In this document: positions 7,592 through 12,981 of the stretch, one piece after another | Layout of the letters: each line of letters starts with the position of its first letter | How positions within the stretch are numbered: the first letter of the stretch is position 1 | Notes under the pieces: generated by a model | What the model was told of the DNA's origin: nothing | What the model saw: the letters and a program-made list of their open reading frames with translations, nothing else | Databases searched by the model: none | From: Candidatus Poseidoniales archaeon | GTDB lineage: Archaea > Thermoplasmatota > Poseidoniia > Poseidoniales > Poseidoniaceae | NCBI GenBank assembly: GCA_012959845.1 | Contig: DUCL01000202.1 | Location: 692 to 13,672, forward strand | Direction: 5' to 3' | Length of the DNA: 12,981 nt | Translations under genes and position numbers: made by a program

Positions 7592-8122
7592 TTATATTTT
7601 CTGGTCGATAAGTAGCGTAGAACAATTTCTGCATTTGTATCTACGATTTGCTTGTTTTTGCCGGGGATATGATTTGTCACAAGTTTTACACACCCAAAGC
7701 CATTTTGCCTTGGATAACCTTAGAGTTTCAGTAAACCTTGGCCCATCACCAGCAGCACTATTGCCTGGCCATGAACTTTCTAACGACCTAAATATAGAAT
7801 TGTGCGCCCTCCAACCGAGTGCGTGAATATATTCATGGTGCAGGACAAATGCAGCATATGCATTCCATTCAGTTGTTAGCAAACAAGGATGTAGATCTAT
7901 TACCTCCACATCAAATATTGACAGATTATTGAGGTTTACACCTTTCTTCCATCTTGTCACACCATGCCTTTGAGTAGCATTTTTTCTTAGTACTCCCAGA
8001 GGAATTTCGGCCAACTTTTCAACATCTTCATTCTGCCATGCAGGCATATCTTTCATAATATGAATAACTTCATCTCTCAACTGCAACAAAGCAGCATAAG
8101 CAATGCCTGACGCTTTGGCCAA
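7592..8122 (-). CDS. SprT-like zinc metalloprotease with C-terminal zinc ribbon
   Basis: The 176-aa product carries HEYIH (H96, E97, H100) inside AFVLHHEYIHALGWRAH, with H107 as the probable third zinc ligand, followed by a C-terminal zinc ribbon: CKTC (145, 148) and CRNC (164, 167). This order of HExxH domain then ribbon is that of SprT/Spartan-like proteins; the eukaryotic member SPRTN cleaves DNA-protein crosslinks, whereas archaeal members are largely uncharacterised. The frame has no ATG before residue 23. TTG 8122 is chosen because GAGGTG lies 5 nt upstream and an in-frame TGA lies just beyond. That Shine-Dalgarno overlaps the stop codon of the thioesterase gene, so the two are probably translationally coupled. 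A role in clearing trapped proteins from DNA is a family-based guess; no substrate can be read from sequence. Confidence 0.88.
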   Translation of the reverse strand: MAKASGIAYAALLQLRDEVIHIMKDMPAWQNEDVEKLAEIPLGVLRKNATQRHGVTRWKKGVNLNNLSIFDVEVIDLHPCLLTTEWNAYAAFVLHHEYIHALGWRAHNSIFRSLESSWPGNSAAGDGPRFTETLRLSKAKWLWVCKTCDKSYPRQKQANRRYKCRNCSTLLIDQKI

Positions 8123-8127
8123 TTCAA

Positions 8128-8133
8128 CACCTC
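8128..8133 (-). promoter_or_regulatory. Ribosome binding site GAGGTG setting the TTG start of the SprT-like gene
   Basis: GAGGTG on the minus strand lies 5 nt before TTG 8122 and shares bases with the TGA (8132-8134) that ends the thioesterase gene. A strong archaeal Shine-Dalgarno at correct spacing decides the unusual TTG start and suggests translational coupling. Confidence 0.75.
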
Positions 8134-8599
8134 AATTCCAACGATGATAGGCGGGATGCCCTTCTTTTACCGCCACAAATAATCCACTACCTGTGGCACA
8201 GACCTTGCCATTTGCTTCTAGCAATAATTCAATTTCTGCCCTATCATCAAGCAATTCCTTTACTTGACTTGTTATTACCAATTGACAATCTTTGGGTGTT
8301 GGACGGCGTAATTTCACAGAATATGAAGCGGTTACAGTGCAAGGAGGTTCTTCCATACCTTGTGCTTCCATAATAGCAATGGCAGCAGTCCAATTACCAT
8401 GACAATCTAACAATGTACCAATTATTCCTCCATTTATCATCCCTGGAAAAGCTTGATGATGTTCTTCTGGAGTGAAATTAAGAGTCAAACCATTCTCAAT
8501 CCGATGACTATCTATCCTCAAACCCTTATCATTTGCAGGTCCACAACCAAAACAAATTGATTTTTTCGCATATTGACGTTGTACTCCAACTCCGCTCAT
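8132..8599 (-). CDS. PaaI-type hotdog-fold thioesterase
   Basis: The 155-aa protein matches single-domain hotdog thioesterases (4HBT/PaaI group), which hydrolyse acyl-CoA or related thioesters in the cytoplasm. It starts with the CFGCGPANDKGLRI signature (16-29) found in many acyl-CoA thioesterase-like members. Next comes HHQAFPGMINGGIIGTLLDCHGNW (48-70 region), in which the GG.I.TLLD helix carries the usual active-site acid, here D65. The end strands TASYSVKLRRPTP and GKVCATGSGLFVAV complete the sheet. ATG 8599 is the start; no Shine-Dalgarno is visible, so the transcript may be leaderless or the promoter close by. The CFGCG cysteines could also bind metal. The substrate cannot be told from the sequence. 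It is first of three minus-strand genes and is divergent from the zinc hydrolase gene at 8691, with 91 bp between them. Confidence 0.88.
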   Translation of the reverse strand: MSGVGVQRQYAKKSICFGCGPANDKGLRIDSHRIENGLTLNFTPEEHHQAFPGMINGGIIGTLLDCHGNWTAAIAIMEAQGMEEPPCTVTASYSVKLRRPTPKDCQLVITSQVKELLDDRAEIELLLEANGKVCATGSGLFVAVKEGHPAYHRWN

Positions 8600-8690
8600 G
8601 TCCGTTGCTTAGACTCAAAGCCTATGTTTGCTTTGGTAATCCATCGGAATTAAGCGCAGTATTGATGATGAATGAATCAAAGGGCTGTTC
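8600..8690. promoter_or_regulatory. Divergent promoter region, thioesterase cluster and zinc hydrolase gene
   Basis: This 91-bp gap separates two start codons on opposite strands, so it should hold both promoters. I see no clear TATA box, repeat or operator. GGG six bases before ATG 8691 is at most a weak ribosome binding site. An in-frame TGA at 8673-8675 limits the plus-strand gene to ATG 8691 or CTG 8685. Confidence 0.4.
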
Positions 8691-10016
8691 ATGGGTGGCA
8701 AGAAGAAGGTCAAGAAGACCAAAGTTCGGGTCGCGGTGGAAATGCCTAAAAGTAGGAGAATGGCTATTGAAGAAGCTATGGCTTCTCACCAACCTGAAGA
8801 CCATCCAGAATGGGATAGGGGCGCAGAATGGGGTGATGTTCGATTCTACAGAAAGCGTATCAAACCGGGAACATTGAGAACGATTAAATTACCTCTATTG
8901 GAAGTTGAATTAGGTGATTCTTGGCCAATTCCTGTCACAATTTTGCACGGTGTTCGCCCAGGCCCCACTATTACTATCCTCGGAGCAGTACATGGCGATG
9001 AACTGACTGGTCCAAGTGCTTGCACTCATCTATTGAGTAATGCTTTCACCGATATTGGCAAAGAACTGGACCCTAAAAAAATGGCTGGAACAATCCGTAT
9101 TGTTCCGGTGGTCAATCTTCCAGGATATCGGGCAAAATCTAGGTACTTTCCAGATGGTAGAGATTTAAATCGTCAATTCCCTGGTGATTTAAAGGGGCCA
9201 ACTACAAGAAGAGTTGCGGCTCAAATAGTTCGTAATTTAATAGAAGATTCTGATGCGATAATAGACCTACATAGTGCGGCTAAGGGGAGAAGTAATATGC
9301 CACAAATAAGGGCTGACCTCGCTAATGTAGGCACTAACTTACTCGCCAAGTCATTCGGTATCGAGATCATTTTGGATTCAAAGCCTCCTAGAGGGTCGCT
9401 ACGGAAATTTGCTAACTCTTTAGATATTCCATCGATTACCTATGAGGGCGGTGGCGCGGATCTGCTGGACCATGAATCTGTAAAGGTAGCCATACATGGA
9501 GTTCTAAATTCTCTAAGAATAATGAAAATGATTCCTGGTAAACCGAATAGGCCAAAATTTAGAGTATTGGCTTCTGGTTCAAGTTGGATTCGTGCTGGTG
9601 AAGGAGGATTACTGGATATGTTTGTCAGTGCTGGAACATTGATGAAAAACGGCGAGGTTGTTGCTAGTATTTCTGACCCTGCAACACCGGGATTAACCGT
9701 TGATGTCGTTGCACCAGAAGATGGTTTGGTAATTGGCGCAGCAACCAATCCGTTTACCTCTGCTGGCATGCCAGTAGGTCACTTTTTACCAATCGCTAAA
9801 CATCTAAAACTACTAGAAAAACAGGTTGATGAGAATGGTAGGTTCATCACATGTGGCTCACAAGGTGAACCTTCATGGAGAGAAGAAGTCGATGTTGATG
9901 AAGTCGCATTAGAAGGCGAATGGAGTGAAGACGGAGTTGATTCTGAATGGACTTCTTCAAAAATAAATGATGACGTTGATACCGATGGAATCGGCGATGC
10001 TGAAGAAGAGAATTAA
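8691..10016 (+). CDS. M14-type succinylglutamate desuccinylase/aspartoacylase-family zinc hydrolase
   Basis: The 441-aa product has the zinc hydrolase core of the AstE/AspA branch of the M14 superfamily, cytoplasmic amidohydrolases that release an acyl group or amino acid from N-acyl substrates. Zinc ligands are H101 and E104 in GAVHGDE and H194 in IIDLHSA; DLNR (158-161) binds the substrate carboxylate in relatives, and E252 in ITYEGGG fits the catalytic glutamate. A beta domain (about 290-368, with VVAPEDGLVIG and HFLPI) resembles the barrel-sandwich C-terminal domain of AspA-like proteins. Unusual ends: a lysine-rich N-terminus (GGKKKVKKTKVRV) and an acidic tail ending DDVDTDGIGDAEEEN, which looks like one thrombospondin type-3 repeat. 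No signal peptide is present. It converges on the DRE-TIM gene with 11 nt between. The true substrate is unknown. Confidence 0.88.
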   Translation: MGGKKKVKKTKVRVAVEMPKSRRMAIEEAMASHQPEDHPEWDRGAEWGDVRFYRKRIKPGTLRTIKLPLLEVELGDSWPIPVTILHGVRPGPTITILGAVHGDELTGPSACTHLLSNAFTDIGKELDPKKMAGTIRIVPVVNLPGYRAKSRYFPDGRDLNRQFPGDLKGPTTRRVAAQIVRNLIEDSDAIIDLHSAAKGRSNMPQIRADLANVGTNLLAKSFGIEIILDSKPPRGSLRKFANSLDIPSITYEGGGADLLDHESVKVAIHGVLNSLRIMKMIPGKPNRPKFRVLASGSSWIRAGEGGLLDMFVSAGTLMKNGEVVASISDPATPGLTVDVVAPEDGLVIGAATNPFTSAGMPVGHFLPIAKHLKLLEKQVDENGRFITCGSQGEPSWREEVDVDEVALEGEWSEDGVDSEWTSSKINDDVDTDGIGDAEEEN

Positions 10017-10027
10017 TCTCCTCGTCT

Positions 10028-11284
10028 TCACTTACTATTGAATGATTCAACCGCTTGATGAATTTCTTCATCGGTCATATTCCTTCTTTGACTCTTAGCG
10101 ATTTCAAACATATGCGCAATTAAATCATCATTTGCTTCTATTTCATTTTGTTCAAGCCACCAAATGATGTTAGAACGGCCGGCCATATGACCGATGCGAA
10201 TAACCTGCTTTAATCCAAAATCAGCAGCTGGAACGCCGGAATAGACTCTATCAGCAAGCCATTGATCTCCTTTTTTCATCGCTTTGATTACAGCAGAAGC
10301 ATGTACGCCTGTTCCGGTTTCAAAGGCATCTCTTCCGAATACTGGATAGTTATGTGGTAAAGGCACTTCAATATACTCATTCGCTTTCCTTACATACTCG
10401 TCTAACAATGTTAAGTCGTTGTCAATAACACCCATCAATTTCAAATTAACCAGTGTCTGGTCAAGTGGTGCATTACCCGCTCTTTCTCCAACTCCTAATG
10501 CAGTACCATGGATAACATCAGCACCTGCTTCAACCGCTGCAATATTATTGGCAACTCCTAAACCTCTATCTTGGTGTCCATGCCAGTTGACTTCAATTTC
10601 ATTACGCATATATCCTGAATCCTTTATCACTTCTTCATCGATGAAGTTTAATAATTTCTTAACACCATTTGGGGTTACATGTCCACATGTATCACAAACG
10701 CATAGTCGACGAACACCTAATTCCATGGCTCTTCGATAAATCATTTTGACATCTTCGGGCTTTGACCTTGTAGTATCTTCAGTCACAAACATTACTGGTA
10801 CATCATTTTCAACTGCAAAAGAGACTGCTGTCTCCATCGTTGACAGTAATCTTTCCATAGTCCATCCTTCAGTAAATTGCCGTATTGGACTAGTTCCCAA
10901 AAATGCACTCGCTTGGATTTGGATTCCATGCTTTTGTTGCAAATCAACCAACGGTTGAATGTCATTCATCAATGTCCTAACAGCAGCACCAGGCCTTATT
11001 GCATAATCATTTTCGGTGATATGGCTTAGCATCGCATCAATATGCTCTACATGGAATGGACCTGCTCCTGGCAAACCTAAGTCGACCTTTTGGATTCCCA
11101 ATTTTTCCATGTAAGTTAGCAATTCAATTTTCTGTGAAATCAATGGATTGCGCGCACTTGGACTCTGTAATCCATCTCTTAGAGTTTCATCATCAAACCA
11201 AACACCGTGTGGATGATTATTTGAATTTCGAGAAATATCATAATCAATTGTATTCCAATCAAAAATCAGTGCACGCTCATCCAT
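10028..11284 (-). CDS. DRE-TIM metallolyase, LeuA/homocitrate-synthase-like
   Basis: The 418-aa enzyme belongs to the HMGL-like/LeuA group, which condenses acetyl-CoA with a 2-oxo acid in the cytoplasm (leucine, isoleucine or lysine pathways). The active-site strand reads DDETLRDGLQSP with R36 and D37; metal ligands H235 and H237 lie in NWHGHQDRGLGVANN, and HGTALGVGERAGNAPLDQ closes the barrel. A linker domain follows (FETGTGVHASAVIKA, then IGHMAGRSNIIWWL). It lacks the roughly 120-residue C-terminal allosteric domain of LeuA, so leucine feedback of that type is not expected. RDGLQ instead of RDGEQ sets it apart from standard isopropylmalate synthases and recalls HMG-CoA lyase. Start ATG 11284 has AGGTGA 6 nt upstream. 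No leuBCD partner is in the window, so the substrate remains open. Confidence 0.87.
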   Translation of the reverse strand: MDERALIFDWNTIDYDISRNSNNHPHGVWFDDETLRDGLQSPSARNPLISQKIELLTYMEKLGIQKVDLGLPGAGPFHVEHIDAMLSHITENDYAIRPGAAVRTLMNDIQPLVDLQQKHGIQIQASAFLGTSPIRQFTEGWTMERLLSTMETAVSFAVENDVPVMFVTEDTTRSKPEDVKMIYRRAMELGVRRLCVCDTCGHVTPNGVKKLLNFIDEEVIKDSGYMRNEIEVNWHGHQDRGLGVANNIAAVEAGADVIHGTALGVGERAGNAPLDQTLVNLKLMGVIDNDLTLLDEYVRKANEYIEVPLPHNYPVFGRDAFETGTGVHASAVIKAMKKGDQWLADRVYSGVPAADFGLKQVIRIGHMAGRSNIIWWLEQNEIEANDDLIAHMFEIAKSQRRNMTDEEIHQAVESFNSK

Positions 11285-11290
11285 TTCAAT

Positions 11291-11296
11291 TCACCT
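11291..11296 (-). promoter_or_regulatory. Ribosome binding site AGGTGA of the DRE-TIM gene
   Basis: AGGTGA on the minus strand sits 6 nt before ATG 11284, a near-ideal archaeal Shine-Dalgarno. It fixes the start and the anti-Shine-Dalgarno type of this genome. Confidence 0.75.
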
Positions 11297-11302
11297 AATG
11301 CC

Positions 11303-11314
11303 GCGACAAGTCGC
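11303..11314. repeat. GC-rich dyad GCGAC-AA-GTCGC upstream of the DRE-TIM gene
   Basis: Perfect 5-bp arms around a 2-bp centre, 19-30 bp before ATG 11284 on the minus strand. The centre is too short for a good RNA hairpin, so a DNA-binding dyad is the likelier reading if it has any role. The flanks are also GC-rich, unlike the surrounding AT-rich gap. Confidence 0.4.
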
Positions 11315-11357
11315 CGCCGCGTTCAACGACAACAACTCACTATGTTTGAACTCGTCG

Positions 11358-11374
11358 CAACAAAGCATTTGTTG
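11358..11374. repeat. Perfect 7-bp inverted repeat just after gyrA
   Basis: CAACAAA, loop GCA, TTTGTTG lies 14 nt past the gyrA stop in the direction of gyrA transcription. As RNA it would form a weak AT-rich hairpin; no U-tract follows it on the minus strand, so it is not a typical intrinsic terminator. It may stabilise or process the mRNA 3' end, or mark the boundary before the DRE-TIM promoter. Confidence 0.45.
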
Positions 11375-11388
11375 AATAACTTAGAAAA

Positions 11389-12981
11389 TCACTCTTCTTC
11401 GCCGCTTTCGCCGGATTCATCGGCATCGGCAGTACTGCTATCCCCGTCAACTAAATCCGCAGGCATTCTAGCACTGAAAATTAGTTTATCTATGTATGAT
11501 TTCTTGGATTTGTCACGTAATTCCATAACACGAGTGCCTTTTGAGGACCTTCCCGATGTTTCCTTGGTCTGCATTGCAGAAATACGAATTACTATTCCTT
11601 TACCAGACAATAAGAATAACTGATCGCCTAAGTTTGGAATTTGATGAACTCTAGAAATAGTATCTCCTTCATTGAGATTCATCGTAATAACTCCCTTTCC
11701 ACCGCGTTTGGTGACCCGGTAACCATCCATCTCAGTCTTTGCTATACCGTCTTCATCGTACTGCTGTTCGCCTTCTCTAATGGTTGGGATTTTCTCACCC
11801 AAACCGATACGAGTTCTCTTACCCATTCCCTGCTTTGAAAGAGTCAAGACACTTGTGTCAATATCGTTGGTCATTATCATGCCAGCAAGAGATGCATTAG
11901 GGTCAAGTCTAATTCCTCTAACTCCACTAGAAACTCTTCCTTGCGTTCTAACATTTGATAGATTGAAACGACATGCTCTGCCCAAATCGGATACCATGAC
12001 TACATCATGCTCCTCAGTACCACTTCTAACGGTCACTAGTTCATCATCAGCAGCAAGATTAATGGCTTTCTTTCCATTACGATTAATCTTAACATAATCA
12101 GAAAGTCTACTCTTCTTGATCACCCCTTTCTTAGTCGCAAATGCTAACAAATGACCCTCTGGCTCCTCGATTAGACTCTTACTCAAAGGAATTATCGAAA
12201 CAACATGCTCATCGTCCTTTAATCCGAGTATATTGCGGATGTGACTCCCTCTACTAATCCTTGAACCTTGAGGTGTTTCCCATGCCTTGAGGCCATATAC
12301 ACGCCCTTCAATATACGGTACTTCATTGTCATCTTTGTCCTTCTTTGTAGCCGGCCTATTGGTGAAAATTAGCAATCTATCTTTGCTGAAACATGTAATC
12401 AGGTTTATTGGGAAATCTTCGTTCTTGGTTTGAACACCCTTCATCCCCTTTCCACCGCGATTCTGCATACGGAAAGATTCTGCAGGAAGATGCCTGATAT
12501 AATTGTCATTGGTTAGAGTAATTACTATTGCACGTTCCTCGATTAAATCCTCTCTATTCATCGATAATGGCATTGGATCAATATGGCTTCTGCGCTCATC
12601 TCCATGTCGTTCAACAACTTCACTCAATTCGCTCAACAAGATATTGAATCGACGTGTTTGAGATGAAATGATATCTGTCAAATCTGCAATTTTTATCTGC
12701 AACTCATCAAACTCATTCTGAACCTTTTCAACATCTAATCGACTCAGTTGGTACAACCTTCTTTCTGCAATTGCCTTGGCTTGTGGTTCTGTAAAATCAA
12801 ATTTAGCGATACCAGACATGGTTTCATCACCGCGTAATACGTTTTCAAATTGTTCACGGCTTGAACTGGCTTTTCCAACCTTGACCACATCATCGATTCT
12901 ATCTTGTGCCTTGACCAAGCCTTCTAAAATATGAGCTCTTGCTTCTGCTTTTTGACAATCAAAAATCGCTCTTCTCTCAAT
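11389..12981 (-). CDS. gyrA: DNA gyrase subunit A, C-terminal part (5' end outside window)
   Basis: The frame is open to the right edge, giving 530 residues without the true start or the catalytic tyrosine domain. The first visible part, AEARAHILEGLVKAQDRIDD, and FTEPQAKAIAERRLYQLSRLD are GyrA coiled-coil landmarks; SQTRRFNILLSELSEVVERHGDERRS ends that domain. The remainder is the DNA-wrapping beta-pinwheel, with VRGIRL and blade motifs such as KQGMGKRTR. The GyrA box, which defines true gyrase as against topoisomerase IV, appears as QNRGGKG at fragment residues 173-179, one change from QRRGGKG. Blade loops carry two insertions (around TKKDKDDNEVPYIE and GEQQYDEDGIAKTEMDG), and the tail is acidic (ADESGESGEEE). 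Gyrase introduces negative supercoils with GyrB; such bacterial-type genes are known in several euryarchaeal lineages and are read as old transfers. GyrB is not in the window. Confidence 0.95.
   Translation of the reverse strand: MERRAIFDCQKAEARAHILEGLVKAQDRIDDVVKVGKASSSREQFENVLRGDETMSGIAKFDFTEPQAKAIAERRLYQLSRLDVEKVQNEFDELQIKIADLTDIISSQTRRFNILLSELSEVVERHGDERRSHIDPMPLSMNREDLIEERAIVITLTNDNYIRHLPAESFRMQNRGGKGMKGVQTKNEDFPINLITCFSKDRLLIFTNRPATKKDKDDNEVPYIEGRVYGLKAWETPQGSRISRGSHIRNILGLKDDEHVVSIIPLSKSLIEEPEGHLLAFATKKGVIKKSRLSDYVKINRNGKKAINLAADDELVTVRSGTEEHDVVMVSDLGRACRFNLSNVRTQGRVSSGVRGIRLDPNASLAGMIMTNDIDTSVLTLSKQGMGKRTRIGLGEKIPTIREGEQQYDEDGIAKTEMDGYRVTKRGGKGVITMNLNEGDTISRVHQIPNLGDQLFLLSGKGIVIRISAMQTKETSGRSSKGTRVMELRDKSKKSYIDKLIFSARMPADLVDGDSSTADADESGESGEEE

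Noticed and set aside
7527..7634. N-terminal extension of the exported protein from ATG 7634.
   Set aside because: It would put 36 polar residues before a textbook signal peptide and overlap the SprT-like gene. ATG 7526 places the signal peptide at the very start.
8533..8877. Plus-strand open frame of 114 codons across the thioesterase start and zinc hydrolase start.
   Set aside because: It overlaps two well-supported genes in another frame and has no family resemblance.
11358..11374. Intrinsic terminator of gyrA.
   Set aside because: The hairpin is AT-rich and no T-run follows it on the transcribed strand, so it is listed only as an inverted repeat.
1..12981. Mobile element, CRISPR array, tRNA/rRNA gene or defence island.
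   Set aside because: No transposase, integrase, regular direct repeats with spacers, cloverleaf-like sequence or known defence gene was seen on either strand; the gene content is of conserved chromosomal type.

Overview
The window reads as a gene-dense chromosomal segment of an archaeon. It has about nine protein genes, no gap over about 155 bp, AT-rich DNA, and no RNA gene, CRISPR array, insertion sequence or phage gene that I can recognise. An archaeal Hel308 helicase sits next to a KEOPS Cgi121 subunit. Shine-Dalgarno sites of the AGGTGA/GAGGTG type occur, and a bacterial-type DNA gyrase subunit A is present. This combination suggests a planktonic euryarchaeon of the Marine Group II/Poseidoniales type or a relative in Thermoplasmatota. 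The assignment is inference from gene content; no marker gene was compared.

Left part (1-4722, minus strand): Hel308, then Cgi121, then TldD, closely spaced (27 and 34 nt) and probably one transcript. Together they join DNA repair or fork processing, the tRNA t6A-modifying KEOPS complex and a TldD metalloprotease. The TldD gene runs off the left edge with only its extreme C-terminus missing.

Middle (4723-8599): a 153-bp divergent control region separates hel308 from a plus-strand gene for a small acidic membrane protein with a duplicated C-terminal module. That gene ends tail-to-tail, with overlapping stop codons, against a minus-strand cluster. In transcription order the cluster is a hotdog-fold thioesterase, a SprT-like zinc protease with a TTG start and a Shine-Dalgarno overlapping the thioesterase stop, and a large exported, membrane-anchored protein with a PPC-like domain.

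Right part (8691-12981): a plus-strand M14/AspA-family zinc hydrolase with a basic N-terminus and an acidic tail resembling a thrombospondin type-3 calcium repeat. It converges on a minus-strand DRE-TIM (LeuA/homocitrate-synthase-like) enzyme with an unusual RDGLQ active-site motif. Upstream of that is the C-terminal half of gyrA, which runs off the right edge.

Most genes are recognisable housekeeping or conserved archaeal families. The least explained parts are the 204-aa acidic membrane protein with its divergent promoter region, the PPC-like membrane protein, the roughly 80-residue insertion in Hel308, and the substrate of the DRE-TIM enzyme. I did not find convincing evidence of a wholly new defence or mobile system.
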